From: Opitutia bacterium
GTDB taxonomy: Bacteria > Verrucomicrobiota > Verrucomicrobiia > Opitutales > Opitutaceae
NCBI GenBank assembly: GCA_947472765.1
Contig: CANJCM010000006.1
Coordinates: 1 to 64,000, forward strand
Direction: 5' to 3'
Length of the DNA: 64,000 bases
Both the position numbers and the translations under genes were made by a program. Each line of letters starts with the position of its first letter. Position 1 is the first letter of the stretch. The notes beneath the pieces are model-generated. The model did not search any database. It saw nothing but the letters and a program-made list of their open reading frames with translations, and was not told the origin of the DNA. Shown here piece by piece: positions 1 to 10,266 of this stretch.

Positions 1-1082
1 CGCAGGCTGAGCGCGGTTCGAAATCCCATCTGCTCCCGCAGCGCACGCGCCACGGTCAAACTCCGCACTCCCGCGGCGCAGTACACGACCGTCGGTTGCG
101 CCGGATCGAGCGCCGTGAGCGCAGCCGTGTCGCCCCGCATGATCTGCGAGAGCGGCGCATGCACGCCCGGCTCGATCGTCCCGGAGAGTTCGCGCTCCCA
201 TTGTTCGCGCACATCGACCACCTGCGGCCGGCGTCCGGCCGTCAGCGCGGCCCGGAAGGCATCGACCTCGATTTCGTCCCCGTCGTTCTTCAAGTCAGGC
301 ATGGTGCAAGTTTCCCCATAATCGGCCGGCGGCAATTCCCGGATTTCACGGGAACGCGGATCCGCGGCAAGATTCACGATCTGCGTCCGCATGCTGAGCG
401 CATCCCAGAGCAGCAGCCGGCCGCTCAGCGGTTCGCCGATGCCCGTCAGCAGCTTGATCACTTCGGTCGCCTGCGCCGTGCCGATCAGTCCGGGCAACAC
501 CCCGAGCACACCCGCCTCGGCGCAATTCTGCACCGTACCCGGCTCGGGCGGCTCGGGAAACAGACAACGATACGTCGGACCACCCTGCCAGTTGAACACG
601 CTCAGCTGGCCCTCGAAGGACTGGATCGCGCCGTACACAAACGGCCGGTTCGCCAGCACGCAGGCGTCGTTCACCAGGTAACGCGTCCCGAAATTGTCGG
701 AGCCGTCGAGGACCACGTCGACGCTCGCGACGAGCGCGAGGGCGTTGTCGCGAGTGAAACGCTCCGCGAGCGGTTCAATGGCAATATACGGATTCAGCGC
801 GTGCAGCCGGCGCGCCGCGGCCTCGGCCTTCAACTCGCCCTCGTCCGCACTCGTGTAGAGGACCTGCCGCTGCAGGTTCGAAAGATCCACCCGGTCGGAA
901 TCGACGATCACGATCCGCCCCACCCCCGCCGCCGCGAGATACAGCAGCGCCGGGCACCCCAGCCCGCCCGCGCCAATCACCAGCACGGAACTCTTCTTCA
1001 ACTTCTCCTGCCCCGCGGGGCCGAAGCCTTGAAGCGTCAAGTGTCGCTGATACCGCGCCAGTTCCTGTTTCGAAAAGCTCAT
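1..1082 (-). CDS. thiF: ThiF/MoeB-family adenylyltransferase with C-terminal rhodanese domain (partial)
   Basis: ATP-dependent adenylation of the C-terminal glycine of a ubiquitin-like sulfur carrier, here presumably ThiS, for thiazole synthesis. The gene runs off the left edge, leaving 360 visible codons. I see the entry motif QRHL, the nucleotide-binding GAGGLGCP at about residues 37-44, the NLQRQ segment and YRCLFPEPP. After about residue 270 comes a rhodanese domain ending at the active-site loop YCAAGVRS. The rhodanese could supply the persulfide sulfur, as in MoeZ-type fusions (inference). It lies 14 bp downstream of thiH as the last visible gene of the thiamine operon. MoeB/MoeZ would be the alternative without this context. 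Confidence 0.9.
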   Translation of the reverse strand, partial: MSFSKQELARYQRHLTLQGFGPAGQEKLKKSSVLVIGAGGLGCPALLYLAAAGVGRIVIVDSDRVDLSNLQRQVLYTSADEGELKAEAAARRLHALNPYIAIEPLAERFTRDNALALVASVDVVLDGSDNFGTRYLVNDACVLANRPFVYGAIQSFEGQLSVFNWQGGPTYRCLFPEPPEPGTVQNCAEAGVLGVLPGLIGTAQATEVIKLLTGIGEPLSGRLLLWDALSMRTQIVNLAADPRSREIRELPPADYGETCTMPDLKNDGDEIEVDAFRAALTAGRRPQVVDVREQWERELSGTIEPGVHAPLSQIMRGDTAALTALDPAQPTVVYCAAGVRSLTVARALREQMGFRTALSL

Positions 1083-1096
1083 GTCCAAAGTCCCCC

Positions 1097-2260
1097 TCAC
1101 TTTCCGCCGACGGCGGAAAGTGCCTCGGATTTCGGCGCAGCCGAAATCCCATCGTAGGTCGGATCCCAGTCCTTCCAGACGGGCTCGTATTTTTGCGATC
1201 GCAGAAATTCCGCGATCTCCGCCGGGCTGCGATCGTCGTCGATCGCGAACTGTTCGAGCGACTCCGGCGCGCTCGCGTAGCCGCCCGGATTCGTGCGCGA
1301 GCCGGCGCTCATCGAGGTGAAGCCGAGGCGAAACGCGTGATTGCGGAAGACGGACGATTCCCGCGTGGAGAGCGAGAGTTCCACTTCCTGGCTCAGCAGC
1401 CGGAAGGCGCACGCCGCCTGCACGAGATCGCGCTCCCCGAACGGCAGCACGCCGATATCCTTGCCCTCGTGCGGCCGCAGCCGGGGAAATGAAATCGCAT
1501 AGCGCGTCCGCCAATAGTGCTTCTCGAGATAGCGCAGGTGCAGCGCGACGAACCAGGACTCCGCCCGCCAGTCCGCCAGACCATAGAGCGCGCCGAGCCC
1601 GATCTTCTTCACGCCCGCCTCGCCGAGCCGATCCGGCGTCTCGAGCCGGTACGCCATGTCGGACTTCGGCCCCTTGAGGTGATGCTTCGGGTAGGTCGCG
1701 CGGTCGTAGGTCTCCTGATAGACGAGCACCGAACTCAGGCCGGCCTCGACCAGCTTCGCATACTCCGCCGTGTCGAGCGGCTGCACTTCGATCGAGAGGC
1801 CCGAGAACTGCGACCGCAGCAGGCGCAGCGCCTGCGCGAGGTATTCCGTGCCGTACTTTCCGGCCTCGCCCGTCACGAGCAGCACGTGATCGAAACCCAT
1901 CTGCTTGAGGACGGCGGCCTCGGCCGCGATCTCAGCGTCGTTCAGCGCCTTCCGGGGAATCCGGTTCTCTGCACTGAAGCCGCAATAGGTGCAGATGTTC
2001 GCGCAGACGTTCGTGAGGTACATCGGCGCGTACAACTGCATCGTGCGGCCGAACCGCTCGACCGTGCGGCGGTGACTCAGTTGCGCCATCTCCTCGAGGA
2101 ACGGCGCGGCGGCGGGAGAAAGCAAAGCGGCGAAATCGTCCAGGCTCAGGCCGCTGCCCACGCGGTCGAGCGCGCGCCGCACGTCCGCGGTGGTGCGCGT
2201 CGCGATGGTCTGCGCCACCGTCGCAAAATCATGCTGCTGCCACTCGGTGAGAAAGGTCAT
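1097..2260 (-). CDS. thiH: 2-iminoacetate synthase ThiH (radical SAM tyrosine lyase)
   Basis: Cleaves tyrosine to p-cresol and dehydroglycine, the glycine-imine precursor of the thiazole ring, in the cytoplasm. The protein has 387 residues, close to the family norm. The radical-SAM CX3CX2C motif is at C86, C90 and C93 (CANICTYC), followed by GFSAENR. The body continues through ETYDR and FPRLRPHEG, typical of ThiH. The last 15 or so residues, from DGISAAPKSE, are encoded by a paired palindrome, so this tail is not native ThiH sequence. The gene lies between thiG and thiF. Use of ThiH rather than the oxidase ThiO suggests an anaerobic-type route. Confidence 0.93.
   Translation of the reverse strand: MTFLTEWQQHDFATVAQTIATRTTADVRRALDRVGSGLSLDDFAALLSPAAAPFLEEMAQLSHRRTVERFGRTMQLYAPMYLTNVCANICTYCGFSAENRIPRKALNDAEIAAEAAVLKQMGFDHVLLVTGEAGKYGTEYLAQALRLLRSQFSGLSIEVQPLDTAEYAKLVEAGLSSVLVYQETYDRATYPKHHLKGPKSDMAYRLETPDRLGEAGVKKIGLGALYGLADWRAESWFVALHLRYLEKHYWRTRYAISFPRLRPHEGKDIGVLPFGERDLVQAACAFRLLSQEVELSLSTRESSVFRNHAFRLGFTSMSAGSRTNPGGYASAPESLEQFAIDDDRSPAEIAEFLRSQKYEPVWKDWDPTYDGISAAPKSEALSAVGGK
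1098..1149. repeat. Paired-hairpin palindromic element in the 3' end of thiH
   Basis: Two perfect hairpins. 1098-1122 has an 11-bp stem (CACTTTCCGCC) with loop GAC; 1127-1149 has a 10-bp stem (GGATTTCGGC) with loop GCA. The spacer is CCTC, which reads GAGG on the gene strand. The thiH stop codon lies immediately beyond the distal hairpin, so the element encodes the ThiH tail. Confidence 0.85.
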
Positions 2261-2331
2261 CGGAAGAATCTTTCTGCGCGAGAATAGGAACGGGCTCGAA
2301 CCCCACCCCCCGGCGCTACGCGACTCCGCTC

Positions 2332-2404
2332 TGTAGGGCCGCCGCTTGCCGGCGGGCCGCTTCGCGAACGACGATCAGGCCCGGCGGCGAGCGCCGGCCC
2401 TACA
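2332..2404. repeat. Nested inverted repeat of the TGTAGGGCC family
   Basis: Lies in the thiG-thiH spacer (2261-2444). The ends are TGTAGGGCC and its complement GGCCCTACA, and each arm folds on itself through GC-rich stems. A second full copy is at 47767-47840 and a half copy at about 39502-39528. Nothing else was recognised in this spacer. Confidence 0.75.
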
Positions 2405-2444
2405 AAATTCCGTCGGACGGGGTGTGCAACTTTCCGGTCGCTCT

Positions 2445-3245
2445 TCATTCATTCACCCCCGCGAGAAATGCCGTCAGCGGTGACGTCGCACTCGCCTCGA
2501 TCGCCCCGCGCGCGCCGCCGCGCTGAGGAATCCCCGCTTCAAACGCGAGCCGCCCGGCTTCGACGCCGAGGCGGAACGCATCGCCCATCGCCACCGGATC
2601 GGCGGCGGCCGCGATCGCCGTGTTTACCAAGACCGCATCCGCACCCATCTCGAGCGCCGCCGCCGCATGCGACGGCGCGCCGAGTCCGGCGTCGACCACG
2701 ACCGGCACCCGGCTTTGCGCGATGATGATTTCGAGAAAAGCGCGCGACTCGAGTCCGCGATTGCTGCCAATCGGCGCGCCGAGCGGCATGACCGCCGCCG
2801 CGCCTGCTTCCTCGAGCTGTTTGCACAGCACGGGATCGGCATGAACGTACGGCAGCACGATGAAACCGCGCTTCACGAGTTCCTTGGTCGCCGCGAGCGT
2901 CTCGATCGGATCCGGCATCAGGTACTTCGGGTCCGGATGAATCTCGAGCTTCAGCCAGTTCGTCTCGAGCGCCTCGCGCGCGAGCTCGGCCGCGAGAATC
3001 GCCTCCTTCGCATCGCGGACGCCCGAGGTATTCGGCAGGAGCCGGTAACGCGTGGCGTCGAGATGACGGAGGATGTCGTCCGGCGAACCGTCGGTCCGTA
3101 CGCGGCGCAAAGCCACGGTGACGAGCTGCGTGCCCGTGGCGGCGAGACTCGCGCGCATGGCCTCGCCGGAGCTGTATTTGCCGGTGCCGACAAACAGTCG
3201 CGACGTGAACTCCACGCCGGCAATCGTCAAAGGTTGGGGATTCAT
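2445..3245 (-). CDS. thiG: Thiazole synthase ThiG
   Basis: Condenses 1-deoxyxylulose 5-phosphate, dehydroglycine and ThiS-thiocarboxylate into thiazole phosphate. The 266-residue TIM barrel is normal in length. The Schiff-base lysine is K99 in [22 protein letters not shown] and the phosphate-binding [14 protein letters not shown] and VLVNTAIA segments match ThiG. The ATG overlaps the thiE stop as ATGA, implying translational coupling. A 184-bp spacer filled by a nested palindrome separates it from thiH, which is unusual inside an otherwise tight operon. Confidence 0.95.
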   Translation of the reverse strand: MNPQPLTIAGVEFTSRLFVGTGKYSSGEAMRASLAATGTQLVTVALRRVRTDGSPDDILRHLDATRYRLLPNTSGVRDAKEAILAAELAREALETNWLKLEIHPDPKYLMPDPIETLAATKELVKRGFIVLPYVHADPVLCKQLEEAGAAAVMPLGAPIGSNRGLESRAFLEIIIAQSRVPVVVDAGLGAPSHAAAALEMGADAVLVNTAIAAAADPVAMGDAFRLGVEAGRLAFEAGIPQRGGARGAIEASATSPLTAFLAGVNE

Positions 3246-4555
3246 CGTAAGAGGGTTGCCTCAGCCGTGGCACGGGTCTCCCGACCCGTGTCCGCCCGAT
3301 CAAAACTCGTTTCCTCCCACGCCGCCTGCAGCACGCGGAAGTTTTCCTCCACCCGACCGTCGCGGAACAGCGCCGCCGTCACGGCCACGCCCGCCGCACC
3401 CGTCCCCCGCACACCGGGCAGATCCGCCGCGACCACGCCCCCAATCACCCAGGCCGGAATCGGATCGAGCTGGGCAATCAGAGAACGCACGCCCTCGATC
3501 CCGAGCACGGGGGCGAGCTTCTGCTTCGTCGTCGTGAACCGCAGCGGGCCGACGCCCACATAGTCGAGACCACCGGAGGCCTTTGCCCGCGCGACGTCCT
3601 CGGGGAAATTGATCGTGCCGCCAAGAATCATCCGCGGACCCAGCCGCGCCCGCGCGGTGCGCCAGTCGAGATCGAGTTTGCCGAGGTGCACGCCATCGGC
3701 TCCGGAGGCGATCGCGACTTCGACGTTGTCGTTGATGATGCAAACCGCGCCGTGCCGCCGGCAGATCGCCACCACCGCCCGCGCCGTCGCCAGCCACGTC
3801 GCGGCGTCAGCGTGCTTCAGCCGCAATTGGATCCACTTCGCGCCCACCGCGCAGAGCCGTGTGACCTGCTCGATCGGCGTCAGCGCAATGCCCTCCTGGG
3901 TCAGGCACATCAGAGGGGTTTTCGCTCCGCGAAAACCCGAGCTCCTTTCGGCCGGAGGCCGAAAGGAGGAGGAGATTTCCTGGTAAGTGGTGACGGGGTC
4001 GCTCGATTGCCAGATGGCACCGAGGAGGGCGATGTTGTCGAAGCCGAGATCGAAGGCGCGGGCGGCGTTGGTCGCGTCGATGCCGCCGAGGGCGATGACT
4101 TCGGTGCGACGCTGCGCGGAGGAGCGGTGGCGCAGAAGTTCGCTGAGCTCGGCAGTGACGTCCTGCGTCGGACCGTGGCCGGGCTTGGACACCGACGGAA
4201 AGAGCGGGCTGAAGAACACGGCATCGTAGTGGCCCAGCGCCGAGCCCAGCGTGGGCAAATCATGGCAGGAGCGGCTCGTGAAACCCGCGACCGCGGGCGG
4301 CGACGCCGGCGCATTGGCATCGTCCTTCCAGTGACATCCGCCGACGCCGAAGCGCGCCGCGAGTTCGTGATGCTGGTGCAGCACGATCCGTGACCGCGAC
4401 CCGGCGGGCACTTTTTGCAACCACCCTTCCACCTGGACCGCGGACCAGCCGGGCTTCCGCAGGTGGTAGCGTTCGAGGCCCGCAGCGAACAACGACGACA
4501 GCACCGCAAACTCGCGCGCGTCGTCGCCCTCAGGGGAAATGACTACCGGCTTCAT
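3242..4555 (-). CDS. thiE: Double-domain thiamine-phosphate synthase (TenI/ThiE-like + ThiE)
   Basis: Joins HMP pyrophosphate and thiazole phosphate to give thiamine phosphate. At 437 residues it is twice the usual length and carries two ThiE-like barrels. Residues 1 to about 195 form a TenI/ThiE-like domain ([41 protein letters not shown]). Residues from about 215 form a canonical ThiE ([40 protein letters not shown]). The roughly 18-residue linker is encoded by a paired palindrome (3916-3968), and the last residues by another palindrome (3271-3290). The first domain may have lost activity or may use a different thiazole; that is not decidable here. The stop overlaps thiG. Confidence 0.85.
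   Translation of the reverse strand: MKPVVISPEGDDAREFAVLSSLFAAGLERYHLRKPGWSAVQVEGWLQKVPAGSRSRIVLHQHHELAARFGVGGCHWKDDANAPASPPAVAGFTSRSCHDLPTLGSALGHYDAVFFSPLFPSVSKPGHGPTQDVTAELSELLRHRSSAQRRTEVIALGGIDATNAARAFDLGFDNIALLGAIWQSSDPVTTYQEISSSFRPPAERSSGFRGAKTPLMCLTQEGIALTPIEQVTRLCAVGAKWIQLRLKHADAATWLATARAVVAICRRHGAVCIINDNVEVAIASGADGVHLGKLDLDWRTARARLGPRMILGGTINFPEDVARAKASGGLDYVGVGPLRFTTTKQKLAPVLGIEGVRSLIAQLDPIPAWVIGGVVAADLPGVRGTGAAGVAVTAALFRDGRVEENFRVLQAAWEETSFDRADTGRETRATAEATLLR
3267..3290. repeat. Palindrome, inverted copy 1 flanking thiE
   Basis: GTGG followed by the palindrome CACGGGTC-TCCC-GACCCGTG (8-bp stem). It encodes part of the ThiE C-terminal tail. The same sequence recurs inverted at 4584-4607, so the two copies bracket thiE. 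Confidence 0.8.
3916..3968. repeat. Paired-hairpin palindromic element inside the thiE coding sequence
   Basis: The first hairpin, 3916-3938, has a 10-bp stem GGGTTTTCGC and loop TCC. After spacer GAG, the second hairpin, 3942-3968, has a 12-bp stem CTCCTTTCGGCC and loop GGA. The two loops are complementary to each other. It is read in frame on the minus strand as a Ser/Arg/Pro/Ala-rich linker between the two ThiE domains. Relative to the gene it is inverted compared with the copies in thiH and thiC. Confidence 0.85.
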
Positions 4556-4583
4556 GGGAGCAGGCTACGAACGAAACGGTCTT

Positions 4584-4607
4584 CACGGGTCGGGAGACCC
4601 GTGCCAC
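4584..4607. repeat. Palindrome, inverted copy 2 flanking thiE
   Basis: Exact inverted copy of the palindrome at 3267-3290, placed in the thiS-thiE spacer about 30 bp upstream of the thiE start. Confidence 0.8.
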
Positions 4608-4642
4608 TTGCTTTGCTGCATGGCCGGCGTGGATTCATGGCA

Positions 4643-4885
4643 TCATCCGCCCTGCGTGGCCTGAATAATGAGAACACGATCTGCGGACCGCAGCGCGTGA
4701 CCCGGCCATTGTGAGCGGGAGACCACGCCGCCGTTGACGGCCACCGCCACGCCTTTTCGCTCCACAAGCCCGAGCTCCGCCAGCAGCGAAAGCATCGTCG
4801 CCCCCGCCGGCACCGAGCGTGCACGATCATTGACGAGCACCTCCAAGGTGCCCGCCACGACCGCGCCACTCGATTGCTCACTCAT
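4643..4885 (-). CDS. thiS: Sulfur carrier protein ThiS
   Basis: Ubiquitin-fold carrier that brings sulfur as a C-terminal thiocarboxylate to ThiG. The 80 residues start at ATG 4883-4885 and contain LEVLVNDRARSVPAG, VAVAVNGGVVSRSQW and RVLIIQATQGG, ending in the required Gly-Gly. The first ten or so residues (MSEQSSGAVV) extend beyond typical ThiS. It lies 38 bp after thiC, with one hairpin of a paired palindrome in the gap, and 87 bp before thiE. Confidence 0.93.
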   Translation of the reverse strand: MSEQSSGAVVAGTLEVLVNDRARSVPAGATMLSLLAELGLVERKGVAVAVNGGVVSRSQWPGHALRSADRVLIIQATQGG

Positions 4886-4902
4886 CGTAGTTTGTTCGTC
4901 CC

Positions 4903-7040
<2,138 letters not shown>

Positions 7041-7045
7041 TAAAC

Positions 7046-7359
7046 AAATTGACCCTCAACAGGCATCCGGCCGGCGGAATTATCAAATCAATTCTTGGGC
7101 TTTCGCGGACGCGAAAGCCTGGGCGGCTGCGCCGCGGGGCGCGTGAATGGAGCGCCGGTGTCCCCACCGGCCGGGTCTTGCGCCGATCGGGCGTGGACGA
7201 GCCACGCCCCTACGAAAACCGGTTCGAACTCATCGTAGGGGTCCGCCTCGTGCGCGCCCGACGTGCCGAACTCTAGAGCACGACCACGGTCTGAAAATCA
7301 CCGACGGCCCTTCCCAATTCGACACTCGCCATTCGCCACTCGGCACTCTGGCCGCGGCG
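7046..7359. repeat. Spacer with dispersed hairpins between thi operon leader and NHL gene
   Basis: No gene seen. It holds a paired hairpin at 7098-7135 (10-bp stem GGCTTTCGCG, then GCGGC-TGC-GCCGC), a GCCGGTG/CACCGGC hairpin near 7154, and a nested palindrome at 7190-7261. The thi promoter should lie in 7046-7100, but no convincing -35/-10 pair could be picked. Confidence 0.7.
7190..7261. repeat. Nested palindrome with complementary loops, copy 1
   Basis: Stem GGGCGTGG/CCACGCCC with loop ACGAG, then after about 30 bp a second arm with loop CTCGT, the exact complement. Related copies are at 27671-27738, 40752-40812 and 42173-42234, with a half copy near 16718-16737. Confidence 0.75.
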
Positions 7360-7373
7360 TCAACGCCGCGGCC
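7350..7373. repeat. Hairpin enclosing the stop codon of the NHL gene
   Basis: 10-bp perfect stem GGCCGCGGCG/CGCCGCGGCC. Its 4-nt loop reads TTGA on the minus strand and contains the TGA stop of the NHL-repeat gene. Confidence 0.8.
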
Positions 7374-8637
7374 AAACCACGCCCTGATCCTTCGTCGTCA
7401 CCTTCTCCACGCCGCGATACACGAAGCGCTGCACGCGCCGGCCGTGATAGGTCTCGGTCGTGTAGATGTTCCCCTTCGAGTCCGTCACGATGCTGTGTAC
7501 CGCATAGAACTCGCCGGGCTGGCGGCCGCCGTCACCGAACGCGGTCAGCTCGGTAAGCGACTCGCGATCGAGGATGTGAACCTTCTGGTTCGAACCGTCT
7601 GCGAGGTAGAGGTACTTCTGACCCGGATCGCGCGAGAGCGCGGTGTCGAAGGCGGAGCCGTCACCGAGGGTCTTCGGAGCGACCCAGGCTTCCTTCACGA
7701 AGGTGCCGTCGGTCTTGAAGACCTGGATGCGATCGTTCGTGCGGTCGCACACATAGAGCAGACCGTCTTCGGAAAGCGTCACCGCGTGCACCGGCGTGCG
7801 GAACTGCTTCGGTTTGTCGCCCGCCGTGTAGGCCGGGAGCTGGGTGTCGTCGGGCTTGTTGCCGTACGCGCCCCAGTGGCGTTTGTAGGCTCCGGTATCG
7901 GCATCGAGCACGATCACGCGGCGGTTGCCGTAGCCGTCGGCGACGTAGAGCTCGTTCGTCTTCGGATCGACCAGCATCTTCGCGGGCAGCTTGAAGTTCG
8001 CGAGGTCGTTGCTGCCCTGGCCGGCGAACGGCTTGCCGATCTGCATCAGGAATTTTCCGGCGGCGGTGAACTTCAGCACCATGCTGTCGTGGACGTAGCC
8101 CTTGCCCATCATATCCTCGTCGTGCGGCAGCGCCGTCGCACCGGGAACCATCCCGCGGCCGTTGCCGCCGATCCAGACGTTGCCCTTGTAGTCGACGTGG
8201 ATGCCGTGATTCGAAGTGGGCCAGTCGTAGCCCTGACCCGGGCCACCCCAATGACGGATGAGATCGCCCGCCTGATTGAACACGAGCACCGGCGGGGCCG
8301 GGATGCAGCATTCGGACGCCGGCGGATTCTGGGTGGGATAAACTTCCTTCGGATCGAGGCCGTAATTGCGGTGGATGATCCAGACGTTGTCCTCGGCATC
8401 GACGTCCACGCCGATCACCTGACCGAGAATCCAGTGATTCGGCAGCGGCTTCGGCCAGAGTGGATCGACTTCAAAGCGCGGCGCCATCGCGGGAGCAGAC
8501 TTCGCGGCGGGAGCCTTCGCCTCCTTGTCATTGGCTGGGGAACTCGCTCCGATGCCAGCCACGGCTGACAGGAGAATCATTCCGATCCGAAGCATACCCA
8601 GGTGCCCGGGGGTGCGGGCGAGCGCTGTCGTCGTCAT
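7360..8637 (-). CDS. Secreted NHL-repeat beta-propeller protein
   Basis: About 425 residues with an N-terminal hydrophobic stretch (LRIGMILLSAVAGIGASS) suggesting export; an alternative start is at 8595. After an Ala/Lys-rich linker come repeated propeller blades of NHL type: GVDVDAEDNVWIIHR, GIHVDYKGNVWIGGN, MLVDPKTNELYVADGYGNRRVIV, VTLSEDGLLYVCDRTNDRIQVF and SIVTDSKGNIYTTETYHGRRVQRF. These resemble the lyase-like propeller of peptidyl-alpha-hydroxyglycine alpha-amidating enzymes, but no catalytic assignment is possible. The gene is divergent from the HupE-like gene with 21 bp between starts. Its stop codon sits in a hairpin loop. Confidence 0.8.
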   Translation of the reverse strand: MTTTALARTPGHLGMLRIGMILLSAVAGIGASSPANDKEAKAPAAKSAPAMAPRFEVDPLWPKPLPNHWILGQVIGVDVDAEDNVWIIHRNYGLDPKEVYPTQNPPASECCIPAPPVLVFNQAGDLIRHWGGPGQGYDWPTSNHGIHVDYKGNVWIGGNGRGMVPGATALPHDEDMMGKGYVHDSMVLKFTAAGKFLMQIGKPFAGQGSNDLANFKLPAKMLVDPKTNELYVADGYGNRRVIVLDADTGAYKRHWGAYGNKPDDTQLPAYTAGDKPKQFRTPVHAVTLSEDGLLYVCDRTNDRIQVFKTDGTFVKEAWVAPKTLGDGSAFDTALSRDPGQKYLYLADGSNQKVHILDRESLTELTAFGDGGRQPGEFYAVHSIVTDSKGNIYTTETYHGRRVQRFVYRGVEKVTTKDQGVVWPRR

Positions 8638-8658
8638 CTTAACCGCGAGAACAACCCC

Positions 8659-9960
8659 GTGACTCTCCTTCGTCAAGCGCTGCTCCTGTGGCTTTCCCTC
8701 ATGGCGTGGAGTAGCGCCGCGTTCGCCCACGAGATTCCAAATGCCGTGGCCGTGCGCGTGCTCGCCCGCCCTGCGGGCGACAAATTTCAACTCCTTGTGC
8801 GCGTCCCGCTCAGCGCGATGCGCGACGTCGACATTCCCGCGCTGCCTTCGGGCTATCTCGACTTCGACAAACTCGGACCGCGGCTGCCGGATTTCGCGCA
8901 AACGTGGATCGCGACCTACGTCGAACTGTACGAAAGCGGCACCCGCACGCCGGCGCCGCGCCTCGCGGCCACGCAGGTGTCGCTGAAATCCAACCGATCG
9001 TTTGCGGCGTTCGACACCGCCCTGGTCCGCGTCCGCGAGCCGCTGCCGAAGACCAGCGACAATCTCGTCTGGGAACAGGTCTACTTCGACGTCCTGCTCG
9101 AGTTCCCGATCCGCTCCGCGCAGTCGACCTTCGCACTGCGAACGGGCCTCGAGCACCTCGCGGCGGAGGTCGTGACCTCACTCGAGTACTACGCGCCCAA
9201 CGGCGCCGTCCGCCCCTATCAACTGCACGGCGACCAGGGCCGCGTGCCGCTCGATCCGAGTTGGAGCCAGGCGGCGTGGCGGTTTTTGCAGCTCGGATTT
9301 CGTCACATCCCCGACGGCCGCGACCATGTACTGTTTCTGCTCTGCCTCGTCATTCCGTTTCGCCGGCTGCGGCCGCTGATCGGAATCGTGACGGCCTTCA
9401 CCCTCGCCCACTCGATCACCCTCGCCGCGGCGGCGCTCGGATTCGCGCCCGGTGCGCTGTGGTTTCCCGCGCTCATCGAGATGCTGATCGCGGCGACGGT
9501 CGTCTACACCGCGCTCGAAAATATTCTGGGCAATCCGAGTGTCCGCCGCCGTGCGTTCCTCGCGTTCGCCTTCGGACTGATCCACGGCTTCGGCTTCGCG
9601 TTCACCCTGCAGGACACGCTGCAGTTCGCCGGCGAGCGGCTTATCACGGCGCTGGTCTCGTTCAACGTCGGCGTCGAATTCGGCCAGCTTGCGATCATCG
9701 TCCTCCTCGTTCCGCTCGTGAGCCTGCTCTTCCGCTGGGTCGACGAACGGAAAGGCGTGATCGTCGTCTCCGCGGTCGTCGCGCACACGAGCCTGCACTG
9801 GCTCACGGATCGCGCCGAGTTGCTTGTCCGCTACGACGTCAACTGGACCGCCGTCGCGATTTGGTCCGCGGTCGCGGCCATTGCACTGACGGGCGTGTGG
9901 TTCGGGCTGTCGAAGGCGAGAAGGCCGGCCGTGCAGCTCGCGCCGGATTCCCAGGCTTAA
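8659..9960 (+). CDS. HupE/UreJ-family membrane protein
   Basis: About 433 residues from GTG 8659, chosen because a signal peptide (LLLWLSLMAWSSAAFA) follows. Residues 25 to about 200 form a periplasmic domain (HEIPNAVAVRV). From about 205 comes the HupE/UreJ_2 membrane domain with at least six hydrophobic segments. It starts with the typical HIPDGRDHVLFLLCLV and includes FTLAHSITLAAA, GLIHGFGFAFTL and FNVGVEFGQLAI. The histidine-rich membrane motifs fit a metal (nickel/cobalt) permease role proposed for the family, although no hydrogenase or urease genes are nearby. Confidence 0.8.
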   Translation: MTLLRQALLLWLSLMAWSSAAFAHEIPNAVAVRVLARPAGDKFQLLVRVPLSAMRDVDIPALPSGYLDFDKLGPRLPDFAQTWIATYVELYESGTRTPAPRLAATQVSLKSNRSFAAFDTALVRVREPLPKTSDNLVWEQVYFDVLLEFPIRSAQSTFALRTGLEHLAAEVVTSLEYYAPNGAVRPYQLHGDQGRVPLDPSWSQAAWRFLQLGFRHIPDGRDHVLFLLCLVIPFRRLRPLIGIVTAFTLAHSITLAAAALGFAPGALWFPALIEMLIAATVVYTALENILGNPSVRRRAFLAFAFGLIHGFGFAFTLQDTLQFAGERLITALVSFNVGVEFGQLAIIVLLVPLVSLLFRWVDERKGVIVVSAVVAHTSLHWLTDRAELLVRYDVNWTAVAIWSAVAAIALTGVWFGLSKARRPAVQLAPDSQA

Positions 9961-10266
9961 CCACGAAGGCACGAGGCCACGAAGCTGCGGGATTGGTAGC
10001 TGCGAACGTGAGCGAGTGGCACTTCTTTTGGAACGCAGAGGACGCAGAGGTTAATGGAGGGCGCGGAGGATCTGCTGGTGAACCACTGATTGGCACTCAT
10101 CAGACACTGACTCCGGAGCCCGCTCGAACCTGTCTGCCTGGATCGCGTGAGTGTCCGTTAGTGAACGTGAGTGGTTCAATCGCTCCGGACCTGATCGGGG
10201 ACCAAACCACTAACGGGCACTAACGACCACTAACTCCAGACGATTCCGGGTTTCCTGGCTTCAGGC
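9961..10266. repeat. Intergenic block of dispersed repeats
   Basis: No gene seen. It contains an AACCACGAAGGCACGAG unit just after the HupE stop and a GTGAGCGAGTGGC/GAACGCAGAGGACGCAGAGG unit at about 10005-10063, repeated at 16552-16630. A partly inverted set of GTGAGTGTCCGTTAGTG and CACTAACGGGCACTAACG units (10136-10233) resembles 37252-37325. Confidence 0.7.
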
